A DNA stretch of 64,000 nucleotides from Cinclus cinclus (GCF_963662255.1 NC_085046.1:139887762-139951761), one strand, 5' to 3'; counted from the first letter of the stretch, positions 13,201-27,382 are shown. Translations and numbers: made by a program. Notes: generated by a model not told the origin, from the sequence alone.

Positions 13201-14980
13201 GTATAGCCTGAATCAGTAGCAGCAGTATTACAACTGAACAAGCTGGACAAAAGCAGTTCAATGAGATTTGGGGTTTTCAGTTTCACCCTGAAGTACTTTT
13301 GTGCCACAGCATTTGCCCTGCTTTTCTTCCTTCAGCAGTTTTTGGAGATGATCCATAGAACATGTTTTGCTGTCAGTCACTTTTCACCAAGCAGGAGGAT
13401 CTGTTGTTAAACTTCCCATATATTACTGTAGTTAGCACACTTCTTTTTTGGGATTAAGGAAACTGCCTATGCTCCTCTGAGACTGCAAGTAACACTTCTT
13501 TGTAAATGAAAGTGAAAAAAAAATCTAAAAACCTCAAGAATTCACAGCAGCATTGACCTATGAAAATTAATACCAAGGTGGCTTGTGCCTCTCTTTCATG
13601 CTAGCAGTTTTCTGAAATGTTAGTAAAAATGATCTGTTGATCTGTTCCTTTATGGGTATTTCTAGAGGATCTGCTGCCATAAGTGCATGAGCACTCAGAT
13701 TTTCCTTCCAGAAAAGAAATAGATTCCAAAGCCAAAAAAGGAGAAATTAAAGAAATAAATCAAGCGATGTAGAAAGGATAAATCAGGTGGGATCCCTCAA
13801 GATGATGTCCAGAATCTTGATTTCAGTCTTGTACAGCAAAGAAGGAAGGAAAGTACAGGGTCCATCATCAGCTGAAGCTATTGGTAGTGCGGGTCTCACA
13901 CCTGACTCATCACTTACATTCCCTCTGTAGCCCATGGCAAGAAAATTCACTGCTGGAGAGCAGCATCTGGGTTTAGAATACAAGCATCTCCACTGTCCCT
14001 GACACAAGATTAGATACTTAGTCCTGTCAGAACATCAAAAACATCACTCAGCAGCCCTCTCTTCTTAGATACATCCTTAGTTTCTAGGCACTGAGGTTTC
14101 CAACACAGAAAGCATCTTTGTCTTGGCAGTAATGAGCATCTTGGCTTGCCTGTTAAGCCTGAATTATTCCCACATCTACAGACTAGACATTCACTTCCCA
14201 GTTGTGCATCCAGCACTCAGTGTAGTAGGTTTTCTCACAGTCTCTTTAGGGCATCAAACATTCAAGGCTAGTCCTAAGAAGACAAGCACTCCAGCCTCAG
14301 TACCCTGAGCTTACCAGTACTGGTGTGGAGCAATGGCAAAACACAGAGAAACATCTCCCTTGTACTGCCCAAGGGGATCTCCGTGCTTGCATCCCAGGAT
14401 GGCTCCCACATGCTACATTTGTTCTCAGTGCCTGAAATTGTTCTACCCTTCACAGAATAGTAAACTACTAATTGGATGGAAAAGAAGCTAGAACAAACCT
14501 TAGAGCGTCCCCAAAAAAGTTTCTCACTGGGCTTTCAATCTGTGAGGTAGACCTGACAGACTTTGGGGCACAACAAAAGACAAGGAAGAACTTCAGTCAC
14601 TCCTACCCCCTTTCATATACCATACATACATAGCAGAATAAATATTACTGAACAACTTCATTACAGGGACTCTTTAAGGCCTGTTGACTCAGCCTTTTAT
14701 TAATTCCTAATGCTGGAGATCACATAATTTGAAATACTCAGGAGTTACTCATCAGATGTTTTGTTATTAATTGAATGCTGCAGACACAAAAACAACGTAC
14801 AGTGAAGGAGGCAGGTTCCTGAAGGCAGACATACAATATGACATACAGGCATTATGGACTCAAGAGGCCAAACTTCTCAAAACAATCATGTGAAATAAGG
14901 TTTTTAAATTCAAATTTCCACACCAGTAAGAAACCAGACCTTATCTTGCCAAGCCTTTCTTTGATGATATTCTTATTTAG
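7236..14980. other. Noncoding DNA, nothing recognised
   Basis: About 7.7 kb of AT-rich DNA with only short open frames (at most about 106 codons, at 11172-11492 forward and 7713-8030 forward). Translations lack recognisable domains. It holds an A-run near 9409-9422, a 22-bp direct duplication at 11013-11050 (listed separately) and an A-run near 13187. A mildly GC-richer stretch lies at about 12490-12740 without identifiable content. Confidence 0.6.
11013..11050. repeat. Short tandem duplication, 22-bp unit
   Basis: The word 'tttaatgaatgctaaatctg' at 11013 is followed directly at 11035 by a second partial copy that differs by C to T at one site and runs for 16 bases. This looks like a single slippage or end-joining duplication. 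Confidence 0.7.
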
Positions 14981-15325
14981 AATCATAGAATGATTTAGCT
15001 TGGGAAAAACCCTTAAAATCTTTGAGTCCCACCATTAACCCAACACTGAAAGTTCATCACTAAGCCAAGTCCCTAAGAGCCATATCTACACATCTTTTAA
15101 ATGCCTCCAGGGATGGAAAAGACATCACTCCTACAGCAATTTCTTCCAATGCCTTCACCCTTACAGTGAAGAAATTTTTCTTACTATCCAATCTAAACCT
15201 TGCTACAACCTCCCTTCAAGTAGCTGTAGAAAGCAATAAGGTCTCCCCTGAGCCTCCTTTTCTCCAGGCTGAACGACCTCAGGACATTCAGCCACTCCTC
15301 ATAAGATCTATTCTCTTTAGGTGTC
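14981..15325 (-). mobile_element. CR1 LINE fragment, 3' end, reverse strand
   Basis: On the reverse strand this is the last ~345 bp of a CR1 element. Read on the given strand it opens with 'aatcatagaatgatttagct' (the complement of the CR1 3' octamer tail). It continues through 'atgcctccagggatgg' (near 15101), 'agtgaagaaatttttcttac' (near 15165) and 'ctccttttctccaggctgaa' (near 15255), and ends near 'agccactcctcataagat' (near 15290). These landmarks appear in the expected order. The copy is 5'-truncated and lacks coding capacity; a 60-codon open frame at 15166-15348 on the other strand is incidental. Substitutions throughout show that it is old. Confidence 0.92.
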
Positions 15326-16643
15326 TATATTGGCATTGCACAGCCTAACATTAATTACCCATCAGAAGAAGCAACTCTTGACCTCACTGTGGTCTAAACA
15401 GAGATTTGGCAACTAGCATCAGGTAAAGAATGCCGTGGTTTTAAGACATAATGACACTTTTAGGAAAAAGCCCTGTGGTGTCACAGGAAAGAGATGGTTT
15501 CATTAGCATCTTGTCAAATGCAGCTCCATCATGAAATTTTGTTTCTTGAAAGCAAAAGTTAGGTTTTGAGAGGAAGCTAAAGCAGCCACTCTTACCACAT
15601 TATGAGAATATATAATGTGATTAGAAGGGTAGTTTTTTGTATATATGCAATATATGAGCTGTGCTGAATATATATGTATATATATACACACCTGCACTAA
15701 AATCCGACACAGCTGAGTAGCTCTACATGGGAAAAAATGTGTCAAACAGTCTATCTTTTCTTCTGACAAGTCAGTGGGAAAAAAAGCAACACTCCCTCCC
15801 CATCCAGACTGCCATGGTCTCCATTAAGGGTCCCACTGCAACCCCTTGGCTGAGTTGATCCTGTGGTGGATCTCAGCAGCGTCTTTGGAAGGGCTGCACA
15901 GAGCAGAGCTGCCCCAGCAGAGAGAATACTGGCGAGGGAGAAATGGGAAGGACCCTCAGCTCAGACCACCATAGACAAGAGCTCTCTGGGAGCTTTCTTA
16001 CTTGCAACACAGTATTTTGTAGTTTTGAAGTAGTTTTGAAGATTTTTATATAATGTGCCACTTATTCTGTTTGTATCTCTTGCCCTTTCACTGAGTCCTT
16101 TTATTTCAGGTATTTTCAGAGGATTTTGTTTCATTGTTAATGTTTCTGGGTTTTTTTGTCCTATTAATCCAGTGCAGAGTGAAAAGTGAAATTTTGAGCC
16201 AGGGTTTTCAGCATGGTGCTGTTACTTCTCAGAAAGAGACCTGTTGGGTAGCATTGGCTTCTGCCTAAACATCACCACAAACTCCTCTCAGAAGTCCTGT
16301 GCCATGTTGAATACATTACGTAATTCCTGGGTCGAATCTCCTACACAGGGACCTTGATTTTATAGAGGTTTGATACAAACGTTCAAGATGTTCTTTGCAG
16401 TTCCGACGGCTGAAAGATGGGCCATCTTTAATATGTAATTAGGTAGAGTTTTCCATTGCAGAAATGACAGCTACATTTATATCAGTCTTGGGCTGACGCT
16501 AAGATGTGCTTTTTTAGCCATTGTATTTAGTTGTCATATTGTACATCAGGATAGGTACATGTGCGGATTGAGCTTCCAAAGTATCTAATGGTAAGCCTGT
16601 TAAGAGCAAATTTAAGATACTTATTGCTAGCTTTGTAAATCCA
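15326..16643. other. Noncoding DNA with an impure TA/GT tract
   Basis: No coding region or mobile element is recognised. An impure alternating purine-pyrimidine stretch lies at about 15640-15693 (runs of TATA with ATGTATATAT and CACAC). Open frames at 15503-15769 and 15873-16061 (reverse) are short and unremarkable. Confidence 0.6.
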
Positions 16644-17435
16644 TGTCTTGGTTTGAAAGACAGGTGTCTGCTAAGAAAGGCAGGAGCCTCTCCTTGAAAT
16701 GGAGAATGTAAATCCCCTCCTTCCACATTATTATAATTTTGAAATTAAGGAGCTCTCAGGCAAAGATATGGGAATAGGAAAAACAGTTCTTTACTAGGAA
16801 AATTAAAATAGAAATACAGTATTACAAAGAACAAACCTCAAACACTGACAGAGTCAGAATACAGCCTGACACCCTGTCAGGGTGCTGATAGCAGTCTGGT
16901 TAAATGTGGGTGCAGTCCTGGCGTGACAGATGTGATTCAGTTGGAGCAGTGCTCCTGTAGAAGGGTGCAGTTTCCCTACGAAGGTCCAGTGATTATGTGG
17001 AAAGGTCCGATTTTCCTCTGGAATCCAGTGGAAAACAAAGCTGCTTTGGTGTTCCAAATCCAAGATTATATCTAGGTAGGAAATGCTTTGCTCCTCCCCC
17101 CGTGTGGAGCACCTCTTAATGGGATGATGTAATTTTATCAGTCATACAGTGGAACTCAATGGCCCATTAACAGAAAATATCTCCCTGGAGGAAGGATGGG
17201 TTGTGGAAAAGATAAAGATGACTGCCCCACCTGGTTCTGACAGATGGCCTCCTAGCAGAGAATATCTCCCATGGAGATAAGGATCACTGCCCCACCTGGT
17301 TTTAACAGATGGTGATAGAATACACACTTTTGGTCACATCCTGTATTGTAACCCAAGACAATCCATCAAACACTTCGGGTACAAAAAGTAGTAAATATTC
17401 CCTGGGAAGCACTGTTTCAGTCCAAAACCAGGACA
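16644..17435 (-). mobile_element. Solo LTR of an endogenous retrovirus, songbird type
   Basis: A 792-bp long terminal repeat bounded by imperfect inverted repeats: TGTCTTGGTTT at 16644 and AAACCAGGACA ending at 17435 (10 of 11 positions pair). I recognise the body, for example 'gaaattaaggagctctcagg' at 16741 and 'gggatgatgtaattttatca' near 17122, as a family common in passerine genomes. I place it on the reverse strand because that orientation puts a TATA-like box (complement of 17065-17070) upstream of an AGTAAA polyadenylation-like signal (complement of 16790-16795), which is about 150 bp from the 3' end. Orientation is an inference. No matching 4-6 bp target duplication is visible at the two edges. 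No internal gag-pol-env sequence flanks it, so it is a solo LTR left by recombination. Open frames inside it are incidental. Confidence 0.85.
17171..17312. repeat. Partial tandem duplication inside the LTR
   Basis: Two diverged direct copies sit inside the LTR. The first (17171-17255) and the second (17256-17312) share 'aatatctccc' at their starts and 'actgccccacctggtt' in the middle, followed by 'acagatgg'. The second copy lacks about 25 bp of the first. Duplications in the U3 region of retroviral LTRs often carry enhancer sites, but no specific site is identified here. Confidence 0.8.
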
Positions 17436-20400
17436 GAGACAGATTTGAATATTACAGATGGTCAACAGTATGCAGCTAAGTCAAAACGTTTTGTTTTTGG
17501 TTTTTTTTCTTGTCAGAAAACTGAGTTACATAAACATTTTTCTCTGAGAATATAAGAAGATAATTTCAGATTTTCCATTAAAAAATAAACTTTTTGAGAT
17601 AAAAAGGTTCTGTTTTGGGTTCCTCCTCTTTTGAGTATGCAAAAAGTTACAATTTCCTGCTGTTAAAAGGAAAAATAGAAAGATTTTCCAGTCAACTCTA
17701 GAAAACATGACCTGTTCAGGAGAGACCCTTACATCCGAGCATAAAACAGGCCATGTCAGTAGTGCCTCTTGGGAGCAGAAGGACAACCCTGTGAAGGTGG
17801 CCCTGTTCTTTAAGGTGCTTTAAGCATTATTTTATAGACTCGATAGCCATGAAGTCTGGAAGTTCTGTGGGACTTATAAGAAGCACAGATTTGTCCTTGA
17901 ATGGGATTTAGGTTTGTTTTTAAAGGTTGAATATCAGCTGTTCCTTTCCACTCAAACTCTTTGAGCTGTAAGGCTCCTCTTCTGTCACCCAATGTATGGG
18001 CCACAGAGAGTAGGAGATTGTGTATAGGTTACACAGCTTCTCCCCATATAGGCTCTCAAAATGACTGAAGAGATTTCTACCCTTCCCCCCATCACTCTTT
18101 TTCCTGGCTAGTGAACTATAACCATTCTGATTTATTAATTCTAACTAAAGAAAATCTTGTCCATAATTTTCAAGGTCCAGATATTGAAACAAAAATATTT
18201 TTAATGAATCCCCAAAGTTTCTTCAGTTCCTCTTAGCTGCACAAAAATAACTATTTTACAAACCCCCTGTGAATCAAAAATAGAATCTTTTGCCAGATCA
18301 TACACAGTATCAGGAAGACCAGTTGAAATAGCTGACAACCCAAACTGCAGTATGAATATCTACAAGCAAAAGTTTTCCTACAATACAGACATTGAAGAAG
18401 CTTTAACCAGGCTTATAAGTAAATTATTTCCAAGCCAAATATAAGTAAAAGTTGATACATCCTAAATTAGCCAGTCAGCTCCAGTCCTCGCAGGAGTCCT
18501 TTTTGTTCATTGTCTTGGGCTCCCTCTGACAGAAGATTGATATATGTTACAAGAGGTATTGCAGTGCTTTTACTATCAAATAATGTGTGGACAAAAGTGC
18601 CTGTAGACTGTGGTGGCAAAGGCTCAGCCTGACAAGGGCCTTGAAGGCATCAAGAATATTATCTTTGTCACCTGGCCAGGTTTTCACAGAGCAGCAGTTC
18701 ATTTCTCTGTAGTTTTTATCTAAAGCTGTGTGCAAGCACCATTTGTGAGCTGGCTTTAGAGAAAACAAGTTATGCATGAGAAGGGCTGTCTGCTCTGTGT
18801 TTCAATAACAGCTTAAATTTTCATCATTTTAGCATCTATTCCTTTTAAACCTCAGAAAATTACAGAGGTAAAAAAAACCACAAAATCTTAGGTGGAGGCA
18901 TGATCATCTTTTGAAAGCTTCAACAACAGAATCAAGATTTATCAGCTTCTATTCAGTGTCAATGAGTAGCAGGTGCTAAAACTTTAAAAACCATCCTATT
19001 TAGAACTAATATCTTGGGCCCATCTCAGTTGCATAGCATAGCAACACTTCTTGACTCATCATTGAAATAAAGGGTATGTTGTAATATGAATACTTGGAGT
19101 AACATCTATCATTGAGTCAAATATGCTTGCATGATTAGTGAAAATATCTGATTCTCCTTATAATCATCACATTGAAACACATAAAATCCTGATTGTTATT
19201 TACACCCATTAGGATTATGTTAACCAAGACAACAAACATCCACTACCACAGAAGTATTTCATGTCAGTGTTATTATTAAAACCATAATATGAATTATGCT
19301 TCCTAAAAAATTGCATCCAATAAAATTGCCTGATAATAAGAGTATTATTAAAATAATATTAGGGTTAAAGCAAGAACTGGCACAGGTGCCTAATTCTCTT
19401 TCATCCAGTATGAAACAGAGATTGAGTGACACAGCATGTAGCTCCTCTGACACTGCATAGCACAAAATTGGTAGGGATTCACTGGTTTCCCCTGTCTTGC
19501 CATCACAGCTGTATTATCCCAGCATAAGGCAGAGCTTACAGGTGATGGTATTGATTGTCATCCCCCTTGAGCCTTTACCAGGACAAAGAGAACAAGACAT
19601 AAGTAAGATCAGACTTTCTTTAGTTGCTATTTCTTTCTGCACATTTCTGTCACAGGTAAGAGTTTAGTCATGAGAAGTTCTTTGCCTTTCTGACCACTTC
19701 TCCCCCTTTAGCTGGACCTGTTCTTTGTTAGACTACCTGCATATCACCAAAATCAATTCAGCAAGTGAACACTGCTGGCTATACGGCAGTGGCAATTCTG
19801 ATACATTTGGTATATCCAAGAATAAAATATGTGCAGCAAATTAGGACTATTTAAATTTTACTTGCCTCCCTTCCCCCTTCCTTTCTGCTGCTTCTCAGGA
19901 TGCTTTTGTTGAACATCTCATTCTGTCCATCAAAGAAATTATCTCTAAGAGTTTCATTAAATGGTGTCCCCATATGTCATGGTGTTCCTATTATATGAGG
20001 GGACCCAATGGCTTAAGCCCTCCTCTTTCCCTTCCCTGAAGTGGAACTGTGTCAGTGCTTCTCACATCTTCTCCAGGTTACACCCAGCCCTGAGGTAATC
20101 ATATAGCACCAATCCTGCATTTTTTTATCAGGGGAATTATTCTAGAGAGGCTGAAGTTATCCTTTGAAGATTAAATTAATATATCAAGTATATTTTTAAA
20201 ACAACAAATATAAATAAACAATATACAGGAACATGTATGTTTAGGACATATATTCAAGACAGTTTATATTAATGCTAAAAAATCAAAGCACTTTAGAATA
20301 GTTACACTGTAGTTGGGAAAAAAATTTATGGATGCATTAATGCAGAAGTTTAATCCACTTCAATGCTGGAAAACCCACTATACTAACATAGAAGTGGTTC

Positions 20401-22389
20401 TTCCAGTGGAAAAAAAAAAAATCTAATTCTAAATAAGATCCCCTAGCTACAAATCTGTGGTGGGAGCAAGATTTTAAATAAATCCCTGGTATAAGATGTT
20501 TTGCCTTAAACATATTTCCTTGAAACGATCATTTTATAGCTAAATAATTTGTCTTAAAAACATTACTTGTGGAGTTGAGTTTTTGTGTTTGTGTCTGTAT
20601 ATTTTACTGTGTAATATGCTAACAATCAGTTCCATATGGCCTCCAGATACTCAATGATTTAAGGTTTCTGAAGTTTTCTATTTTACTTCCCTGAATACAT
20701 ATGAAAATACACTATAACATGCATATTTTTCTATCCCCTAAAATCATGTGTGGAATTACATTTTACTGCTAAGTACCATATCATATCTAACATATATAAG
20801 TATCAGAAATAGATAAATATTCAGTATCAGTTGTAAGTACTAAACCATTTTCCACAGCTCATTTAAAGTATAATATAGTCAATGTGAAAATTTCTGTGCA
20901 TTTATAATCCCCTTATACTTTCAGCTAAATAAAGCTGTCTCACATTCTGTAGTACAGATAAATAGAGAAAGGAAAAAAGTTTTAGACTGTGAGGTTCCAT
21001 CTATAACATGTCTTTTTGTTTAACACAGGAATATACTTTTATAGTCACCATGCGGAGAGAGGCTGTTTGTGAAAATATTTCAGAGACCCAAGCCAGCAAG
21101 TCTGTGGCTACCTATGTGCACTGAGTAAACCCTCAAATGGAGGGAAAGCAGACTGTAGTGGGCAGAGAGGTGAGAGGGGAACCTCAGGTTTGCTCTACCA
21201 TTGCCACTAGTTTAAAAAAGAGTGCTGTATCCCAGCAGGGAGATTTTGACACTCACAAAGGATTGTTCATCCTACCCTAAAACTGATCTGAGTGGGACTG
21301 CTGGAAAAGGACTCTCACCCCACATCTCCAGGGAAACACATTTGGTGGTTTTGCCTATAGAATGATTTGTTGTAAACTAGGGACTAAACTTTCATCTGCT
21401 GCTCCTCAAGGAGATGTTAGGGAGCCCACCTGCCTCCCCACCAAATAAAGAACAAAGCAGAATGCTGGGTCTGGCTGGAGCAGAAGTCACCACCAGCAGG
21501 GTGACCCATGGTGGCACAGTGAGGGCGCGACTGGTGCTACAGCAGTTTCTTCCTTGGGCTCTTTCCCCACACTACAAATGTTTTTTCTTCTTTATTTATT
21601 TTCAAGCTGACGCCTTCTTTGTTCAAAAAGTAATCAAAGTCTTTGTAATTGCCCAGCTACTGTTTATAATCTAGCTGACATTCATTGTCTTTAGTGTGAA
21701 CATATTTGGGCAACACGTCCCAGATTTCTGTACTTGATCAATGCACGCACTGTGTGCACTTTCAGAATTAGCAAGTATTTTTATGCAGGACATCCAGCAA
21801 GGCAGGATTGTGTGAGCTCCCTCTTAGTCATCCTCTCCAGCAATCTTCCCAAATTTCCCTTCCCAATCTTCTTAAGCAAGGCTTCTTTTAATTCAGAATT
21901 TAAGATATTTCCCATGAAGGCAGATGAAGAGTTCTTCTAGCCCAGTGGCAACAGAACATACTGCTTCAAAGCACAGTATTACTATTAGTAATTTTTCCCA
22001 GTCTCAGAGACTTATGAAATTTTTTTCTGAGCCTTTTCTGATTTCCTAATGCCAGGTTTAGGCTGCAGGTAAGAAGCTTGAAAGTGGCTCTCAAGGAAGG
22101 TTGCACAGCGCTTGTGCAAGTCACTCAGCTACACCATTCTCCAAGTATAAGATTCAAGTAATTTTTCTTGAAATCTTTATTGTGATAGATGAGTAAACAC
22201 AATATAATACATAGTTAGATGGTCAAACATGCCCCCGTATATTAACCCATTAATCTAATATGGCTGAGATATTTATGACCCAGTGACACAAAACAGCACT
22301 GTCTGTGAACATGCTGAGAAAGTGAAGAACTGGTGCTGAATCAATATAAGTGCTGCTGAATCAGCCTTGGAGAAGTTCAGCATATTGCA
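17436..22389. other. Noncoding DNA, nothing recognised
   Basis: About 5 kb of AT-rich sequence without a recognisable element. It includes an especially AT-rich stretch near 20160-20290, an A-run near 20410, and a GC-richer patch near 21400-21560. The patch overlaps an 86-codon open frame (21414-21674 forward) with no known domain. Confidence 0.55.
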
Positions 22390-25300
22390 TCATCCTTTAT
22401 GATTAAAGAAAGTGAGGGGAGCTGACGAGCAGCCAGCACTGCCACCATCCCACACACATAAACCCTCCCACCACACACCACAGAGCAGATAATATTCCAT
22501 GGGAAACAAGAAGTTTCTGCTCACCACAAGCAGCACAGTGATTAGTGGTAGCATCAGAAGAATCCCTGTCAGCGGATGAACTCCTACTCTATACTCTTTT
22601 CTAAGCAGATTTTTTAAGTACCATTTAAACAAACAAACCACTGTTCCTGGTTTGTCATATGAATAAGGGGAAATACTTCAAATATTATGCACACCAACTT
22701 CATTCCTGGGATTGCATTTAAATGCATCCCGGCTTTGATGGCCACTTTTCTGCTTACCCACATCCATACTATTATCAATCAGAGGTTTCCTGCCCTATAA
22801 ACTTCCATTCCCAGATTCTGAGCAGGCAGCAGCAGCTCAGTGCCATCAGTTTAACTCTGCCACTTTTGTCCAAATTGTCTGTTATGGCAGCAAAGCAACA
22901 GCAAATTTAGAAAAAGCCTCTTCCTTCCAAAGCAAGTTGTTGCTTTAGACATCATCATGCTCTGCTACTTCCTCCTGCCATAGATAATGCTTCTGTACAC
23001 AGAAAAGGGTGTGGGACCATGGCAGTGGAGTGGCAGAAGGCTGAGGATGGTGAAGGTAAGAAATTCTCCGGGACTTGGAAGGAGTACAAGAGAAAAATAA
23101 GACAATAAGCCAGTGGCTGGGAGAGCATAGGATGCTGCTAGCAAGGCAGGAGCAAATTAGATCTGGAATCGATATTCAAACCAAAGAGTTCCTCAAGTTC
23201 TCCATGGAGAAGCTGGTGGGAGCTGGCTAATGAAGGGGATCAGTAGAAGCACAGAAAGCAGGGACATAGATAAAATTATAATCTAGGACTTAGTTTTACA
23301 AAAATAATGGCTGAAGACCCCCATTTTCAATGGACTAAACAATACTTTTGCTTGTATTGTTCCTTATTGTCTTACCTGGTTCCTAGGAAATTCTGCTCTT
23401 CTCATCTTCAGCATGTTCATTGGTTTTTGTGGTCCAGTCATGGAGGGAAACTGGAAGCTGCATGTGTCTATCTGATGCCAGCAATGACAAAAGACAAGTG
23501 CAAGGGGAGTCTCCATTTCCCACAGATTAGACCCAAAGCCTGTGCTGAACAGCATGGTCCTCATATTAAGTTCTATCAATGATTTGAGTGACAGACTTCA
23601 ATGCAGTGCCTTGAGTCCCCCCCACAACCACACAAGTGGCTAAAATTGGCATTTGAAAAATTGGAATTAATTTGGAAGAAAAGTAAAAACACTGTTTCTC
23701 AGGTAATGTGCTCTTGGTTCCACCTTGATCACTGTTACTCATGTTCCAGATGCTGAAAGAAAGCAAAAACCATTTCCCATATAAAATAACCAGGGTAAAT
23801 TTTTACGTTTGGCTGGATATAAACTCTAAGTGCCAAAATTTGAAGCCAGTGCCACAGAGAGCAATGCTGCTCCCAATAGACTTACAGTTACCAGACTTTC
23901 TGAATAAATAACAGTGGAACAATAAACTGTCAGACAGCAGCTAATCAGCACTTGGGAAAGCCTCTACTCCCAGACATGTCACAGGGGTGGCTACAGGTGT
24001 AGCTATGGAAAGAGCTACTGCAAGTACTGTCATAGCAAACCCCAGCAAACCTCCAGACATGCAAATACACAGCAAAACTCCCAAAGCTCCCATAAACAAG
24101 TCAGGCCGAAGTGAGAAACGGGGGGGAAAAAAGTGAAAAAAGTGAAAAAGGAAAAACAAGTGAGGAGCTGTAATTTTCCCAAGAGGCAAGAATAAAATAT
24201 AGATCTTCTAAGTTCCATACTAATGTCTTTTCAATGTTCCACCAGGATCTTACTGTTTGCTGCTTTTAAATTCTAAAGCCCAGCCTTAGCTTGAATTTCT
24301 GAAAAGGGGCTGATTTTTCTTTTCTGTTACCAGCACCTGGAGCAATAGGCAATACCACTTGAAATGAAGTATGTCCTATTATCACTTCCTGACCTGAGAA
24401 CAAGACTTTACAATCTTCAGCTTGGCATAAGGAAATTAATCCACTCAAAGATTTTTAAGTGGGATACTTGCCAATTCCTTCTTGACAGGGAGGAATAAAA
24501 ATAGCAAATATTTCAAGTCCCATAACCCATGTATCCTAAAGTATTTCTGGATTCTCTCTAATCTCCAGCCATAATTAGCATGATTAATTGCAGTGACAAC
24601 AACAGCAGGTCTTCCTCACCAAAACTCCTGCATGACAACGTTTTGTTGGTATTAGAGAATGGAGGGAAGTACCAGCTGTTTATAGAGGAGTGAACGTTCT
24701 TGTGCACATGTTCCAGCTGGGACCACACAATAAAGTTAAAACATGTAAGAACTCAACATTTTTGTCTATTTCCACATATGCTTTGTGTGTAACTTCACTC
24801 ATTGTCTCTCTGTATGTATATATAGTACCTTTTGCCCTATTTCTCTTCTGCACACAGCAGTATGATTTTAACTCACACCACTAATTGAAGAAGATTACTG
24901 ATAGAAGCATTTTTATATACTTACCTGTTTTATTAATAGAGAAGGAAAAGAGAAAATATCAAGAGTCCTCATTTAACCAGATGTTTGATTTCAATTGCCC
25001 TGGTCATTGAGTCACTAATAAGGTTCCCTTGCCTCTGATGGACAACTTGAGCCCTGAGTTCAACCCTCAGTATGGACTTTGTGCACTTAGTGACAAATAC
25101 TTTTAAAATCCGCCCTGTTTCAGAATTCTCCTTTCTTCTGTGCCTTGACAGTTCAAAGGAAGGGAGGAATCTGTAACAAACGGACACCGTTTCAGTGAAA
25201 TATTTGGTCAGTTATGCTAGAAGTCCAAAGGATATATAGCAGCCTTCTACTACTCTCATCACCAGAAGTGAGGAGCTGGTACCACAAGCAGTATTTCAGT

Positions 25301-27382
25301 TTCTTCCAGATCCAGAGTCCTCCACACCACCTGGGCAACGGGTTGTGCAACCCTCTGACTACATCCCACTGGCCTCCTGTGGCCCATTAAGGCTCTCCAC
25401 TGTGTCTTTGGAAAGTGTCTGCTCCACATTATTATGTTGGCAACTCACTCTCTTTGTGGGATGGTACATAGGGGTCTCTCTGAGCTGGACAGAAGTCATC
25501 AACCTGATTGTCAACACCTGCAACAGTGCAGAGAGACAGGAAAAGCCAAGGATAAGCAAGGAGAGGAGAGGATCAAGTCAGCACAGTCAAATTCCTTCAA
25601 CATTAGTGGGTGAAGCCCACCCCTGGCTTTATGACTACACATGCAGTAATAAACTTCAACCAGGCAGGGCATAGGTTTGAGTCATATCTTGTGTCCATCT
25701 TCACTATGAACTCCAAATAACAGTGCAGGCCACAATGGAGAATTCATCACAGTATGTGTCTTTGACCCACCTCATTTAAGGGAAGAGTTTAGACACATGC
25801 TCATGAGCCATACTGTGAGGACATGCCCACATCAGAGAACAGTCTTGACATATTGTCTTTGGTAGCATAGGTGTGGCCAAAGGGTGAGAACACTACATTC
25901 CTATCTCTATTTGTCTTGTAGCCTGCATCTAAAATGTATTTGAATGATTACCTCTCTTGCTCTTCACAGATCACACCATAAAAACACACTAAACGGAATT
26001 GTCTTCAAATCTATTCTGGAAGTGTATTTGGAATTAAAAGCTTGTTTGCAGAAGCACTGGACAGTCATATTCAGTTGCTGCATTGGCATCATTTGCTCCC
26101 TTGAGAGCCCATGCAGTCCCCAGCACATTGCAGGTACACCAACAGCACATGTACAATTCACAGTGCCTCACTAGCAGCCACAGCTGGGACACTTGGATAT
26201 TGCAGTCAGAGGTCCTCTGAGAAGCTGACAAGGAGGAGGAAGTAGATTTTTCCCACTTAAGGAGTCTGCTAAAGCAGTGTTGAGCCCATGAGTGCTCTTC
26301 TGTATCTCATACACCTCCATGTGGCATTCCAAGTGCAAATTATCTTTTCTGCTTCAGAAACAAAAGCTTAGTAATCAGCAAGCCATTATTTGAAAAGCCA
26401 TGAGATAAATTCCTGCAGCTGACTTTTTGAATCTCTAATTTCCTCCTTGGTAGCTTTCATAAATGATAGCGAGACTGAAATGGATAGGTACCCTTCCTTG
26501 GAGGTTATTAAAGTAAATATAGCATTAACTGGATTTGGTCCCAGTGGAAGTGTACTTTGATCTCCAGTCTAGGTAATATTTCTCTTCCTCTCTTCAGATG
26601 TACTCTATCTGCTCTCTTTAGAAGTGACAATTGCAAGACCATCAGTTATTTAAAAAATCTGTCACGGCAGGACTTTAAAAGCAGACTGCTATCAAAAGCT
26701 GCTCTTTCTGAAGCTGAAGCTACACAATGCCCAAAACTTTTTATTACACTAAGCACTGAAGATTTTCAAGAAAAAATAAGCTAGACTCCCTCAGCGTAGA
26801 TACCCTTTATCTACTCCTTCCTGGAAAAACAAGATTCATTACTCCAAAGTGAGCACAAAGGAAAATGAAGCCCTGAGAAAGATTCAAGGCTTTCAGTTTC
26901 AAAGAGAGACAGTGTAATGTTGTGTCCTCAAAAATATTTGGTGATCACTAAATATCATTTAATACACCTTCACTAAAGATTAAATAATTCTCATTAAATT
27001 AAGCAGTATTCAGTGTTGGACATGAGGTTGATTGAAAGGTTAGGATTCAGCACCTCCCTACTACCGCTATTCACAGACCATTCCTTCACATAAGCATGTT
27101 TCCTTGCATGTAGTTTGTTTCACTGAGCCTCCTCTAAGTATTTTCCTATCACTTGCAAGATCACAGCTTTCAAATCTTCACTAAGTGCACACAGTCTTAA
27201 AACCCTGGTTTTCATAATGAAGGGAAAACAAAATGTTTCAGAAACATATCATAATGTGCTATGTCAGTTCCTTCCCAAGAGAGTGATTCTTTCCAATTCC
27301 CTAAATATGATGCAAGAACAAATTCATGACACACCATGTATGCAAATCAACAGGCCAGTGGATGCAGGAAAACAACTCATGG
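22390..27382. other. Noncoding DNA, nothing recognised
   Basis: No transposon, tandem array or coding signal is recognised. Open frames reach about 109 codons (25345-25674 forward) and lack motifs. Frames at 22390-22641 and 23941-24189 (reverse) translate to hydrophobic strings, but hydrophobic strings are common by chance in T-rich strands and nothing supports a gene. Confidence 0.55.

Noticed and set aside
23941..24189. Reverse frame with a membrane-like hydrophobic segment
   Set aside because: It overlaps another open frame on the same strand (24030-24218), has no family match that I recognise, and chance is the simpler explanation.
26470..26575. Faint CR1-like phrase 'ccttccttggaggttatta'
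   Set aside because: Only about 20 bp resemble CR1 and the neighbouring landmarks are missing.
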